The notes under the pieces: generated by a model
The model's database searches: none
What the model was told of the DNA's origin: nothing
The model's input: the letters and a program-made list of their open reading frames with translations, nothing else
Assembly (NCBI RefSeq): GCF_001598055.1
Contig: NZ_CP014844.1
Location: 1,240,001 to 1,304,000, forward strand
Direction of reading: 5' to 3'
Source of the DNA: Cupriavidus nantongensis
GTDB lineage: Bacteria; Pseudomonadota; Gammaproteobacteria; Burkholderiales; Burkholderiaceae
DNA length: 64,000 nt
Part shown: piece after piece, positions 43,133 through 51,528 of the stretch
Position numbering within the stretch: the stretch's first letter is position 1
Layout: each line of letters opens with the position of its first letter
Translations under genes and position numbers: made by a program

Positions 43133-43482
43133 GGCGCCGCCGTGAGTGGGACATCGAGGCGTAGCGGCACCTGGCGGCCGGCGCGATCGATGACAGAGCC
43201 GTCGAGCGTCAGGGCGGCGCTGCCATCCATGTCGCGGGTCAGGTTCAGCCGGGCCACGCGCACGCGCGGCTCCCAGCGCCACAGCGCGGCCACGGTGGCC
43301 GCGTAGACGCGCACGGCGGTGGCGCCGTTGTTCGGCTGGTCGATCAGGAAGGGCACGTTGCTGCCGTAGTCGCGGCGCTCGACGCGCGTGCCGATCGGCG
43401 TGGTGATGATGTCCGCGACCGACTGCTCGATGTGGGCAACGCCAGATAACGCGCGGCCGGTGCTGGCGTGCATGCCGCTCAT
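43129..43482 (-). CDS. W: P2 gpW-type (gp25-like) baseplate wedge protein
   Basis: A 117-aa protein: GVAHIEQSVADIITTPIGTR, VERRDYGSNVPFLIDQPNNG, the gp25-like core. Overlaps gpV by 4 bp. Confidence 0.95.
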   Translation of the reverse strand: MSGMHASTGRALSGVAHIEQSVADIITTPIGTRVERRDYGSNVPFLIDQPNNGATAVRVYAATVAALWRWEPRVRVARLNLTRDMDGSAALTLDGSVIDRAGRQVPLRLDVPLTAAP

Positions 43483-44039
43483 ACGACGGGCTCCCCGCTG
43501 ACTTCGGTACCGCGGCGCACCTCGTCGTGCTTGTGGTGAAGCTGGCTCACGCCTTCCTCGCCCGCGATGACATCGCCATCGACGCGCACGTTGCCTGTGC
43601 AGTGCACGAGCGGCGTGTCGAGCGTGATCTTGATCGGCGCGATCACCGCCACCGTGCCGCCATCGGGCAACGTGATGCGCATTGCGTGCTCGACGTGGTC
43701 GTACTCCACCTCGGCGCCGTCGGGGAAGCGGCGCAAGGTCTTGTTGCGATCGAGCGTCGGGGCGTCATGCTCGTCGCAGTAGACGGCGGGCAGCACCAGG
43801 GCGGCGGCGATATCACCGCTCGGAGAGAACAGAATCACCTGCTCGCCACGGGTCGGCGGATCCCAGTCACGCGTGTCGCCCGCGCGTGGCGTGATCCAGC
43901 GCAGCCAGTTGGTGAGCAGCGTGCCGCTTTGCACGCGCACGCGCTTAGGGCGGGCCGGGTCGATCTCGGCGACCGTGCCGAGGCGCACCAGGTTGTGCAG
44001 CAGGCGGGAAAGTTCGAGAAGGTCGGTGATCGGCTCCAT
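43479..44039 (-). CDS. V: P2 gpV-type membrane-piercing spike
   Basis: A 186-aa protein. OB-fold N-terminal part (LVRLGTVAEIDPARPKRVRV, WITPRAGDTRDWDPPTRGEQ), then a beta-helix and a C-terminal LHHKHDE, whose HxH could chelate iron at the tip as in P2 V. No Shine-Dalgarno is visible upstream of the ATG at 44039. Confidence 0.94.
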   Translation of the reverse strand: MEPITDLLELSRLLHNLVRLGTVAEIDPARPKRVRVQSGTLLTNWLRWITPRAGDTRDWDPPTRGEQVILFSPSGDIAAALVLPAVYCDEHDAPTLDRNKTLRRFPDGAEVEYDHVEHAMRITLPDGGTVAVIAPIKITLDTPLVHCTGNVRVDGDVIAGEEGVSQLHHKHDEVRRGTEVSGEPVV

Positions 44040-44059
44040 GCAGCGATGGTGCCGGGAGC

Positions 44060-44078
44060 CTACGTGCGACGCACGTAG
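44060..44078. promoter_or_regulatory. perfect palindrome at the V promoter
   Basis: CTACGTGC-GAC-GCACGTAG lies 21-39 bp upstream of the V start codon, where a -35 box would be. It could be an operator for the V operon or for the divergent com operon. Its binding protein is unknown. Confidence 0.6.
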
Positions 44079-44084
44079 AGGGAA

Positions 44085-44105
44085 GTTTGCCGGATGCGGA
44101 CAAAC
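44085..44105. promoter_or_regulatory. candidate Ogr site between V and com
   Basis: GTTTG-N11-CAAAC, centred 56 bp from the V start codon. The same dyad with the same 11-bp gap and the same 56-bp distance lies before P (51463-51483). Ogr-type activators bind dyads near -55. Facing rightward it could also serve com. Confidence 0.75.
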
Positions 44106-44283
44106 TTGCGCGTCATGTCGCGCGCGCGCGACCCATGAGACAGTGCGATTTAAGACGCGGCGACGTGTCCGGTGGTGGAACACCGGGCACGCCACCGCAC
44201 CGCAGAGGATCCTGCAGTTTGGCCGAGGCCGCGCCACCTGTGCACAGGCGGCACAAGGCTATCACATGTCGGAAGGTACCCCG

Positions 44284-44496
44284 ATGCAGGAGATCCGCTG
44301 CGGACAGTGTTCGCGCAAACTCGGGGTGGGCGTCTACGTCCACCTCGTCATCAAGTGCCCGCGCTGCGGCACGATCAACAGCTTGAGGGCCACGCGCCCC
44401 TCATCCGCACGCCACCGAGCGTCCAACGCAGAGGACGCTCATGCCCGCGAAGAAACACCCCAAAACCCTTCACCTCAACGCCCTGCACAAGATTGA
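44284..44496 (+). CDS. com: Com-like zinc-finger translational regulator
   Basis: A 70-aa protein: MQEIRCGQCSRKLGVGVYVH with C6, C9, then C25, C28 (IKCPRCGTINSLRA), the four-cysteine finger of Mu Com, followed by a disordered tail. Mu Com binds mom mRNA and opens its start site. Here the gene overlaps a DNA methyltransferase gene by 56 bp. It is read rightward, against the late genes around it. Confidence 0.85.
   Translation: MQEIRCGQCSRKLGVGVYVHLVIKCPRCGTINSLRATRPSSARHRASNAEDAHAREETPQNPSPQRPAQD
44417..44440 (+). promoter_or_regulatory. stem-loop masking the methyltransferase start
   Basis: GAGCGTCC (44417-44424) pairs perfectly with GGACGCTC (44433-44440), loop AACGCAGA. The AUG is at 44441, directly after the stem, and half of the AGAGGA ribosome site (44430-44435) is inside the 3' arm. 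It would block translation unless opened. Confidence 0.85.
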
Positions 44497-45199
44497 CGCG
44501 CTCGAGCTCGTGCGCGCGTTGCCGCCCGCTTCGATCGACATGTTCTTCACGGATCCGCCGTACTCGTCGGGTGGCCTGCACGCCGGCACGCGCCAGCAAG
44601 CGCCGGTCAGCAAGTACAGCGCCGGCAAGTCCGTGACCTATGAGGACTTCGACCACGACAACATGGATCAGCGATCCTGGGTGTTCTGGTGCACGACGTG
44701 GCTGTCTGCCGCCCATCGCGCGGCACGTCCTGGTGGCTACCTGGTGTGCTTCATCGACTGGCGCCAGCTGCCGGCGCTGACCGATGCCGTGCAGGCGGCA
44801 GGCTTCACCATCCGCGGCGTGGCGGTGTGGGACAAGACGGCGGGCGGCGCCAGGCCGCGCAAGGGCGGCTTCACGCAGCAAGCCGAGTTCATCGTGTGGG
44901 CCAGCCGCGGCAAGATGGAGGCGCAGGCGGTATACCTGCCCGGCGTCTTCCCGGTGCGCCTGCACCGGGACAAGATCCACCTGACCGTGAAGCCGCTCGA
45001 GCTGGCCCGCGAAGTGGTGAGGCTGGTGCGGCCCGAGGGCACCGTGTGCGATCTCTTCGCGGGTTCCGGCACGTTCCTGGTCGCCGCGAAGGAGGCGGGT
45101 CTCAACTGGATCGGCGCCGAGCTGAATCCGCACTACTACTTGGTGGCAACCGAGCGCCTTCAGGCTACCTCGCCAGGTGATCCAACAGCAGGTCGGTGA
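44441..45199 (+). CDS. phage DNA methyltransferase (DPPY, beta class)
   Basis: A 252-aa methyltransferase. Motif IV is TDPPYSSGG (38-46) near the N-terminus and motif I is CDLFAGSGTFLVAA near residue 205, so the motif order is IV before I (beta class), N6-adenine or N4-cytosine. It has no target-recognition partner or restriction gene beside it, and so is probably solitary. Start at 44441 overlaps com by 56 bp; the end overlaps gpS by 35 bp in opposite orientation. Confidence 0.9.
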   Translation: MPAKKHPKTLHLNALHKIDALELVRALPPASIDMFFTDPPYSSGGLHAGTRQQAPVSKYSAGKSVTYEDFDHDNMDQRSWVFWCTTWLSAAHRAARPGGYLVCFIDWRQLPALTDAVQAAGFTIRGVAVWDKTAGGARPRKGGFTQQAEFIVWASRGKMEAQAVYLPGVFPVRLHRDKIHLTVKPLELAREVVRLVRPEGTVCDLFAGSGTFLVAAKEAGLNWIGAELNPHYYLVATERLQATSPGDPTAGR

Positions 45200-45623
45200 C
45201 GCGCTCGATGTCTTCCGGCGCGAAGCCCAGCAGGCGGCGGGAGGGGTAGGAGTACTCCGGCCCGCCGCTGCGGTTCACGCGATCGCGCAGGCCGAAGTGG
45301 TGCACGTGCGCGAGGCGCCCGGCCGAGCCGGCGAAGTCGACCACGGCCGCGGCGTCCTCGCCCTTCGCCTTCATGAAGCGCGCCGTGCGCAGCTTCTCGA
45401 ACATCGCCCGCCGGATCCGCCCGGCCTTGCCGCGGATCGGTGCGCGCGGGATCTTGCGCGGCACGAACGCGGCACCGTCGGGATCGGCTTGGGCCTTGAT
45501 GCGCGCCTGGTTGGCGCGGCGCATGTCCTGGGCAACCTGGCGCGCGAGGCCGCGGCGCTCCTGCGGCGTGAGCGCAGCCAGCTGCGGCGCGAGCCAGGTC
45601 GCGAGCGCCTGCAGGTCTTCCAT
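45165..45623 (-). CDS. S: P2 gpS-type tail completion protein
   Basis: A 152-aa protein: LTPQERRGLARQVAQDMRRA, FVPRKIPRAPIRGKAGRIRR, HHFGLRDRVNRSGGPEYSYP and FAPEDIERVTDLLLDHLAR at the end, the gpS/virion morphogenesis family. ATG at 45623 (MEDLQAL). Confidence 0.92.
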   Translation of the reverse strand: MEDLQALATWLAPQLAALTPQERRGLARQVAQDMRRANQARIKAQADPDGAAFVPRKIPRAPIRGKAGRIRRAMFEKLRTARFMKAKGEDAAAVVDFAGSAGRLAHVHHFGLRDRVNRSGGPEYSYPSRRLLGFAPEDIERVTDLLLDHLAR

Positions 45624-46123
45624 CAGCCGAGCACCTTCGGCACCTGCCACTCCGCCAGCAGGTTGTCGCCCGAATATAGCGCCCAGGTCGCCTCGTCGGC
45701 GTAGGGCGCGGCCAGCTGCGGCTCGGCCGCATGCTTGACCTCAAGCCGGTTGGCATTGGCCCCTGTCCCGGGCTTGACGATCACGCGCTCGGTCAGGTCG
45801 ATCTCGATGCTCAAGTCGCACCTGTCGTTGGCGAGTACGTCGACCAGGAAGCGGATGCCCTTTTCGCGCGACTGCTGGTTGGCCAGCAGATCCGCCTGGT
45901 GCACCTTGACCCAGGCCAGGATCGGCAGCATGACGGCATCGGCCGTGCCAGCGTAGTCCTGCAGCACCAGGTTGACCGTGTAGCGGTATTCGCAGGACAG
46001 CGAGGCGGTGCCGGTGCTGACCAAGCGGCCCTGGTCGATGAAGACCGACAGCTTGTCGGGATTGGCCTGCAGGTCGGGATTAGCGCCGGTTAGGTGGGCG
46101 CGCAGGCTATTCGGCTTGAGCAT
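45623..46123 (-). CDS. R: P2 gpR-type tail completion protein
   Basis: A 166-aa protein starting MLKPNSLRAHLTGANPDLQA, with YRYTVNLVLQDYAGTADAVM. gpR family, needed to join tails to heads. Overlaps Rz by 17 bp and touches gpS (TGATG). Confidence 0.92.
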   Translation of the reverse strand: MLKPNSLRAHLTGANPDLQANPDKLSVFIDQGRLVSTGTASLSCEYRYTVNLVLQDYAGTADAVMLPILAWVKVHQADLLANQQSREKGIRFLVDVLANDRCDLSIEIDLTERVIVKPGTGANANRLEVKHAAEPQLAAPYADEATWALYSGDNLLAEWQVPKVLG

Positions 46124-46604
46124 GGTTTTCCTGGCGGCGTCTGAGCAGCGTCTGCAGCGCGATCAGCTGCTCGGCGGTCTCGTGAGCGGCGGTGTAGTTG
46201 CCGGCGACGGTGGCGGCGACGGTAGAGAGTGCAATGCCCGAGGGGGCCGCATCAGCGTCTCCGGGATCTCCCAGTTGCACGTTGGCGGCGGCGGCGTCGT
46301 GCACGCGCACAAAGCCAGCGTTGACAATGCAGCGATCATCGGCTTCTTTGGGGACATAGACGGGCACCTTCACAATGATGTCCCGGCCGCGCTCTTTCAC
46401 GACCTGGACGCGATCCACATACTCGGTCACGACCACCGTATCGGTCTTGCGGTCCTTGGCAATGCGCTCGGCGCTGTCAGCGCGCCGCTTTTCATCGGCG
46501 GCCAGGGTGGTGGCTTCCTGCAGCTGCTGGTGCTGGACATAGAAGGCGCCAAGGATGGCGAGGACGGCCAGCGCCGCGGCGAGTACCTTGGTGAGCGGGT
46601 TCAT
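46107..46604 (-). CDS. lysB: Rz-type inner-membrane spanin (P2 LysB)
   Basis: A 165-aa protein with an N-terminal signal-anchor (LTKVLAAALAVLAILGAFYV) and a periplasmic coiled coil (QLQEATTLAADEKRRADSAE). It acts with Rz1 to fuse the membranes at lysis. Overlaps the endolysin gene by 4 bp. Confidence 0.85.
   Translation of the reverse strand: MNPLTKVLAAALAVLAILGAFYVQHQQLQEATTLAADEKRRADSAERIAKDRKTDTVVVTEYVDRVQVVKERGRDIIVKVPVYVPKEADDRCIVNAGFVRVHDAAAANVQLGDPGDADAAPSGIALSTVAATVAGNYTAAHETAEQLIALQTLLRRRQENHAQAE
46163..46357 (-). CDS. Rz1-type outer-membrane spanin lipoprotein, nested in Rz
   Basis: A 64-aa frame inside Rz in another register: hydrophobic start, lipobox-like LCAC at about 16-19, then CTTPPPP and a Pro-rich mature part ending SPATTPPLTRPP. 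This small, proline-rich lipoprotein inside the Rz gene is the classical Rz/Rz1 layout (LysC in P2). Confidence 0.85.
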   Translation of the reverse strand: MSPKKPMIAALSTLALCACTTPPPPTCNWEIPETLMRPPRALHSLPSPPPSPATTPPLTRPPSS

Positions 46605-47233
46605 CGGTTCCCCCTGACGTCATCCATCAGGGCCGCGTACTTCGGGCGGCGCACCAGGAGCACGTTGCGCACATACTCCCGGTTGATCTCGAAGAAGCTC
46701 TTGCCGTAGCCGGAGGCCAGCCGCCTGGCCTTCAGGCTGGTGTGCTCGATGTGGCCGAACCACACGCGCGGATCGCATCCGGCCGTGTTGGCGCACAAGC
46801 GGCGGTCGGCCAGGAAGCCACCAGTGCCGCCGTTGTACTGCGCGGCCACGCAGGCGAGCGTGTCGCGCGCGGTGGCCATCAGCGGTGCGCAGCCGCGATA
46901 GTGATGCCGATCCTTCACCACCAGGGCGATCAGCTGCATCCGTCGGTCGTAGCGCGCCTCGAAGGGCCAGTCGCGCAGATCCGGGTGGAGCGCCTTCACT
47001 TCCTGGAAGGCGTTGAAGCGCGCGGTGATGGTCAGCTGGCCCAACCCGAAGCCGTACTCGCGGCTGGTCTTCAGCTCGGCGCGTTCGGAAAAGCACTTGC
47101 CGTGCTGCAGCGTGATGCAGGTCTCCTGCTCGATCTGCGCGGCGAGAAAGCTCGGCAGCGGCATGTCCGGCCAGTAGGCGGGCAGGATCGCCAGCAGCTG
47201 CGCGAGCACGGCCGGCGCGTGGGCGGGGATCAT
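46601..47233 (-). CDS. endolysin (transglycosylase-like)
   Basis: A 210-aa protein with ETCITLQHGKCFSERAELKT, the catalytic-like EQE and REYGFGLGQLTIT, the SLT-type GLGQLT motif, and VAAQYNGGTGGFLADRRLCA. No signal peptide, so it needs a holin. Several cysteines (39, 47, 116, 128, 147, 153). Start at 47233. Confidence 0.85.
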   Translation of the reverse strand: MIPAHAPAVLAQLLAILPAYWPDMPLPSFLAAQIEQETCITLQHGKCFSERAELKTSREYGFGLGQLTITARFNAFQEVKALHPDLRDWPFEARYDRRMQLIALVVKDRHHYRGCAPLMATARDTLACVAAQYNGGTGGFLADRRLCANTAGCDPRVWFGHIEHTSLKARRLASGYGKSFFEINREYVRNVLLVRRPKYAALMDDVRGNR

Positions 47234-47598
47234 CGGCCGCCCGCGGCGAAGCCCATGCCGCCCGACACCCACACGGCAATGGCGAGCATGCCCAGGCCGT
47301 TGTAGAGCATCAGGCCGACAATCGTCAGTGCCGCGCCCATGTTCCGCCCGTGCGTGGCTTCGTAGATCAGCTCGCGCAGACTGACCTGCGGCCAGACGAC
47401 CATGCTGATGATGGTCTGGAGGCCGCCCAGCACGAACATGAAGCCACCGATCTGCAGCGCCGACACCGCGACCGGCAGGTTGATCGCGGCCCAGGCGTTG
47501 AGCGGGATCCGGACGGTGAAGAGCACCATGCCGATCAGGATGAGATACCACGCACCAGCGTCAATGGTGGCTCGTAGACGGTTCTTGATGTGTTCCAC
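47230..47598 (-). CDS. probable holin
   Basis: A 122-aa protein with about three hydrophobic segments (about 16-36, 40-62, 90-115) and a charged N-terminus (GTG start). Directly upstream of and overlapping the endolysin by 4 bp, the holin position. Confidence 0.75.
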   Translation of the reverse strand: MEHIKNRLRATIDAGAWYLILIGMVLFTVRIPLNAWAAINLPVAVSALQIGGFMFVLGGLQTIISMVVWPQVSLRELIYEATHGRNMGAALTIVGLMLYNGLGMLAIAVWVSGGMGFAAGGR

Positions 47599-47601
47599 GT
47601 G

Positions 47602-47880
47602 TTACCTCCTGTTGTCGCCGCGCTCGATCAGGCGATCGAGCTTATGGTTGACTTCCTTGACTTCCGCTCGGGTGTCGCGCAGCTGCGCAAGGAACTCCGC
47701 GCGATGCTGATCGATGCGCTGGTCGCTCGACGTGCGGCTCTTTTCCAGCGCGTCGATGCGGACCTCGTGCGCCGTGATGTCGGCGCGATAGTTGGCATAC
47801 GCCACCGCGGTGGCGACCAGCATCGACGCCATCGTGAGGACGTTGCCCAAGGTGATCTTCTTTTCGAATTCGAGACTCAT
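47602..47880 (-). CDS. single-pass membrane protein, lysis-region
   Basis: A 92-aa protein: MSLEFEKKITLGNVLTMASM, one TM (about 12-30) and a coiled helical tail (RIDALEKSRTSSDQRIDQHR). It lies 3 bp from the holin gene. Likely antiholin or holin partner; no direct evidence. Confidence 0.65.
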   Translation of the reverse strand: MSLEFEKKITLGNVLTMASMLVATAVAYANYRADITAHEVRIDALEKSRTSSDQRIDQHRAEFLAQLRDTRAEVKEVNHKLDRLIERGDNRR

Positions 47881-47890
47881 GATGGTCGCG

Positions 47891-48097
47891 TTAATCCCAT
47901 AGCTTGATGGTCGGGACGATGACAGGCGCAGCGCTCGACTCGGGCAGCTCGACCGGCAATCCGTGCGGCAGGATCGGGCCATGGGCCGCGATGCCGGGAT
48001 TGAGCGCCAGCGCTGCCTCCACCACGCCGGTCGTGTGGCCGAGGTGCCGGTAGCACAGCAGATCGAGCGTGTCGCCCTGTTCGGCGCGGACCTGCAT
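47891..48097 (-). CDS. X: P2 gpX-type tail protein
   Basis: A 68-aa protein (MQVRAEQGDTLDLLCYRHLG..., NPGIAAHGPILPHGLPVELP), a LysM-like fold. Coupled to gpL (shared base at 48097). Confidence 0.93.
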   Translation of the reverse strand: MQVRAEQGDTLDLLCYRHLGHTTGVVEAALALNPGIAAHGPILPHGLPVELPESSAAPVIVPTIKLWD

Positions 48098-48567
48098 CAG
48101 ATCAACTCCACCGTGGTGCGGCCGACGCCCAGCATGTCCCGGATGGCCCAGCGCCCGTCGCGCCGGTAGTCATCGGCGGTCTCGACCAGGTTGTCCGCCT
48201 TGCGTTCGCCGGCCCCGGTGGTGTCGAAGTCCCGGTACCGCTCGGCCAGCTCGGCCTTGATGAAGCTGTAGACCGCACGCAGGTAGCGAGCCACCTGGAC
48301 GCTCTCTCCGTTGACCTTGGACGCGGGCACGTCGCCGAGCGATGGCCGCTCCTGCGCCAGCTGCAGCGCCTTCCACTCGGCCAGCTCGGCATTGACAGCG
48401 ATCACCGCGTTGATGGCGGCGTGCAGCAAGCGCTCCGGCGTGATGGAGCCGTCGAGGCGAACTGCCTTGCGGGCCTTGTCGAGATCGATGTCCGGAAACC
48501 AGCCATCGTTCTCGACCCTGGTATCAGCCGCGGGCGTGGAAGAAGGGGCGAGGGATACAAAGCTCAT
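48097..48567 (-). CDS. L: P2 gpL-type head completion protein
   Basis: A 156-aa protein with WFPDIDLDKARKAVRLDGSI, INAVIAVNAELAEWKALQLA and WAIRDMLGVGRTTVELI at the end. It stabilises the filled head. Confidence 0.93.
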   Translation of the reverse strand: MSFVSLAPSSTPAADTRVENDGWFPDIDLDKARKAVRLDGSITPERLLHAAINAVIAVNAELAEWKALQLAQERPSLGDVPASKVNGESVQVARYLRAVYSFIKAELAERYRDFDTTGAGERKADNLVETADDYRRDGRWAIRDMLGVGRTTVELI

Positions 48568-48668
48568 GGCGGTCCTGGAAAAGACGGCGGTGGCCGAGCG
48601 TCATGTGGGAGGGAAAGGAAACCCATCACAATCCGCTCGGGCCGCCGTGCGCCGGGGTGGTGCTCGGG

Positions 48669-49469
48669 TCAGCCGGGCGGGCTGGAATCCTGTTTCTCGG
48701 TGTCGGTCGAGCCAGCTTCGCCCGCCGGCGCAGCGTTGCCTTCGGGCGGGCTTTCCGGGCCGATGTCGGCCGGCTTGCTGTCCTTCAACCGGCGCTCCAG
48801 CCGCTCGATGTCCTTCTTCACGCCGACGCCCTCGAATAGCTCCAGGGCGCGGCGCAGCGCCACGATAGCAATCTCGGCACGGTCCAGGGCCACCTGGCTG
48901 ATGTCGGTGTCGCCGCCGTTCACCTTGCCGAGCTGCGCGTAGCCGAATGCCTTGAAGAGCTTGGCGCGCGCCTGGTCGGGCGCGTCGAAGTCCTGCGTCA
49001 GCTCGCCGACCTTCGCGAGGATCTCGGGCGCTGGCTCTGCCGGGATCTTGCCGGCCAAGTAGGCGCCGGGAATCTCGTCGAGCAGCATCGTGGCCAGGTT
49101 GCGGTCGTACTGGTCGGGCAGCTTCAGGTTGTGCCGCAGCGCGTAGGCAGCAATGTCCAGCGCGCGGGCGAAGTCGCCGACGTCGATGTACCACACCAAC
49201 ACCGTGGTGAGCACGTTGTCCTGGGCGCCGTTGCCGGCGGCCAGCACGCCGTTGACCCACTCGTCATAGACCGGCAGGATCTCGCGCTTGACCTTGATCT
49301 TTTGCTCGATCGACTGGATTGCCTTCAGGCGGCGGCGATGCTCGATGAGCTGCGCCATCATCAGGTCGTAGGCACTGCCTTCCATCTCGGATTCGGGCTC
49401 GGCGTGCGCAGCAGCGAGTTCTGCGCGCACGCGGGCCTGATGGCGCAGTGCGGGGCTCAGTTTCGACAT
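48669..49469 (-). CDS. M: P2 gpM-type terminase small subunit (endonuclease)
   Basis: A 266-aa protein: LSPALRHQARVRAELAAAHA, LMMAQLIEHRRRLKAIQSIE, VYDEWVNGVLAAGNGAQDNV. The longer helical C-terminus is acidic. It recognises or cuts cos with gpP. Confidence 0.93.
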   Translation of the reverse strand: MSKLSPALRHQARVRAELAAAHAEPESEMEGSAYDLMMAQLIEHRRRLKAIQSIEQKIKVKREILPVYDEWVNGVLAAGNGAQDNVLTTVLVWYIDVGDFARALDIAAYALRHNLKLPDQYDRNLATMLLDEIPGAYLAGKIPAEPAPEILAKVGELTQDFDAPDQARAKLFKAFGYAQLGKVNGGDTDISQVALDRAEIAIVALRRALELFEGVGVKKDIERLERRLKDSKPADIGPESPPEGNAAPAGEAGSTDTEKQDSSPPG

Positions 49470-49485
49470 AGTCGGTCGCTTCCCG

Positions 49486-50487
49486 TCAGACGGCTTCGAT
49501 GTTGTCGATCATCGCGGACAGACCGTAGTCCTCGACCACATAGGCATCGTTCGAGGACTCGTAGTTCTCGATGCGATCGCGCTTCGGGTTGTCTTCAATC
49601 ATGCGGCGGCGCGCACCCGTCTGCCAGTAGATCGACAGATTGTCATAGCGGGTAATGAGCACCGCGTTCTCGGGGAAGTAGGGCACGGTGGCCGCAGGCA
49701 GGCCGCCGACGCGCTTGGTACTGATGATGATGTCGCTCGCCAGCTTCTCGGTTGGCGCGGTCGTGTCGTTGACCAACGGGAAATATTTGTCATGCAGCAG
49801 ATTCCGCCCGACGATGGCAACGAGAGCCGTGTCGTTGCGGTACCAAGGGTCTAGCAACTGCACGGCGTCGAAGACAGCGGCGTCGAGGTTTTTGTAATCT
49901 CCCGCTGCACCGATGCGTACCTTGCCGGCCACGCTGCCTTCGTCCATCACGCGATCCGGTGCGTGCGTGCGCATCTTCTGCAGCCAGCCGATGTTGACAT
50001 CCTGCAGCAGCGGGTTCGTGGCCGGGTTCGTGGTTTGCGCGACACTCGTGCCGTTGAAGCCGACGACGATGCGATCCAACGCCTGGCGCTTGATGATGAT
50101 GTCGCGTACGCGGGCCTGGAAGTCCTTAAACTTGGCCCAGGCATCAAGCGTTGCGTACTTGATGGACGTGTCGTAGTTGGTCTTCTCGCAACGATACCGA
50201 TCCGGCGACAGGCCGATCAGATCCCGTGGCTGGCGATCGGCATTGTCCGTGTTAGTTCGGCTCGCGATCGGGCCCGAGATGCCCAGGCCAAGTTTTTCGC
50301 TCTCCTGCTCGGTGACACCGATGATGTTGATGCGCCCAAGGAAATCGCTCGATTCCTGGATGCGGGTCTCCAGCGTTTGCTGGACGGTCGGCGTGACGCT
50401 AAAAGTCTTCGCGGCGCTCGGTACGCTGTTCAGTTCGGCGATGCGTGCCGTGAGTTCGTTGTAGGCAACGCGGGTATCGTTCTGCAT
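49486..50487 (-). CDS. N: P2 gpN-type major capsid protein
   Basis: A 333-aa protein: YNELTARIAELNSVPSAAKT, FSVTPTVQQTLETRIQESSD, TNYDTSIKYATLDAWAKFKD, the P2 N family. A Shine-Dalgarno (GAGGAACC) is near the start. Confidence 0.97.
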   Translation of the reverse strand: MQNDTRVAYNELTARIAELNSVPSAAKTFSVTPTVQQTLETRIQESSDFLGRINIIGVTEQESEKLGLGISGPIASRTNTDNADRQPRDLIGLSPDRYRCEKTNYDTSIKYATLDAWAKFKDFQARVRDIIIKRQALDRIVVGFNGTSVAQTTNPATNPLLQDVNIGWLQKMRTHAPDRVMDEGSVAGKVRIGAAGDYKNLDAAVFDAVQLLDPWYRNDTALVAIVGRNLLHDKYFPLVNDTTAPTEKLASDIIISTKRVGGLPAATVPYFPENAVLITRYDNLSIYWQTGARRRMIEDNPKRDRIENYESSNDAYVVEDYGLSAMIDNIEAV

Positions 50488-50534
50488 GGTGGTTCCTCGA
50501 TCGATGCTGATTGGGTGGGGCGGGCTGACCGGAA

Positions 50535-51383
50535 TCAGCAGTCGGTTTTCTCGGCGCCATCGCCCCCGGTCGCAGGCGGGCGCTTGGAGTGCTTGTTGGC
50601 GTCGGTCTTGTCAAGCGTGTCGCGCAGCGCCTTGAGATCGTCGGCGGTGGTCTTGTGCTGGGCCTCCAGGTCGGAGTACTGCTTTTGCAGCTTGGCAAGT
50701 GATGCGTCGGTGGTCTTTGCCTGTTTGCTGAACTCCTCGACGACGAGTTCGATGGCTTCCGTCAGCTCGCCGGTGCGAGCATCGTCGGAGCGGCTCTTGC
50801 GACCGAACATCTGCTTAACCTTGTCGAGGATGCCAGTCTTAAAAGCTTCGCGGTCCCCATCGCTGTCATCGACCTCTTCGAACTCCAGGTCAGTTTCGAC
50901 AGCGACAGAGAAGAGGTTTTCCTTGGACTGCTTGCGCGAGGCAAACGGGCTGGCGTCGGGTTGCTTCGCCGCGAATGACAGCACCTCGGTGCCCAGGCTG
51001 GCGGGCGAGTCGGTGACACCCAGGCCGATCAGATATGCCTCGCCGGTCTTCGCAAAGTTCGTGTCGATCTCGATCGAGGTATAGATCTTCTGGCGCGCCT
51101 TGTTCATGGCGATCAGATCGTCGGTCGGTTCGATGCTAGCGAAGAGGGCCAGCTTGTTGTCTTCAACCTTGCGGGATTCGACCGCGACCACATCGCCGTA
51201 GGCTCGGAAGGAGCTTTCCGGATGGATGCCGCGCAGGTGTTCGAGCCAGATGCGCGCGCCATACTTCTTGGGGTCGAAGTTCTTGGCCATCTGCTCGATC
51301 CAGCTGCGTTCGATGTTGCGGCCATCGGTCGTTGCGCCCTCGGTTGCAACGCGGAAGGATTTGCTCTTGAATTTCTTCGTCAT
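50535..51383 (-). CDS. O: P2 gpO-type scaffold/protease
   Basis: A 282-aa protein. The Asp/His/Ser catalytic triad of P2 gpO is kept: D20 (TTDGR), H49 (LEHLRG), S103 (YTSIEI). The C-terminal scaffold is helical and acidic (SLAKLQKQYSDLEAQHKTTA). Start at 51383 (MTKKFKSKSF) matches the family and follows AGAGG; the frame opens at 51452. Confidence 0.94.
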   Translation of the reverse strand: MTKKFKSKSFRVATEGATTDGRNIERSWIEQMAKNFDPKKYGARIWLEHLRGIHPESSFRAYGDVVAVESRKVEDNKLALFASIEPTDDLIAMNKARQKIYTSIEIDTNFAKTGEAYLIGLGVTDSPASLGTEVLSFAAKQPDASPFASRKQSKENLFSVAVETDLEFEEVDDSDGDREAFKTGILDKVKQMFGRKSRSDDARTGELTEAIELVVEEFSKQAKTTDASLAKLQKQYSDLEAQHKTTADDLKALRDTLDKTDANKHSKRPPATGGDGAEKTDC

Positions 51384-51462
51384 CTTGGCCTCTGGGTCGT
51401 TGGCGGAACAATGGAATGCGCTCATGGTCGGCGTGTGCCAAGCATCGTTCAATGAGCCATAG

Positions 51463-51483
51463 GTTTGCTGGGGGCGAGCAAAC
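51463..51483. promoter_or_regulatory. candidate Ogr site between O and P
   Basis: GTTTG-N11-CAAAC, within the longer dyad GGTTTGC-N9-GCAAACC, centred 56 bp before the P start. It would serve both divergent late operons, like P2 P_P/P_O. For P, a -10-like TACCCT lies at 51517-51522. Confidence 0.78.
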
Positions 51484-51528
51484 CTCAGCTGGTCTCGCCC
51501 GCGCGCGAGGGACGCTTACCCTCTCGGC

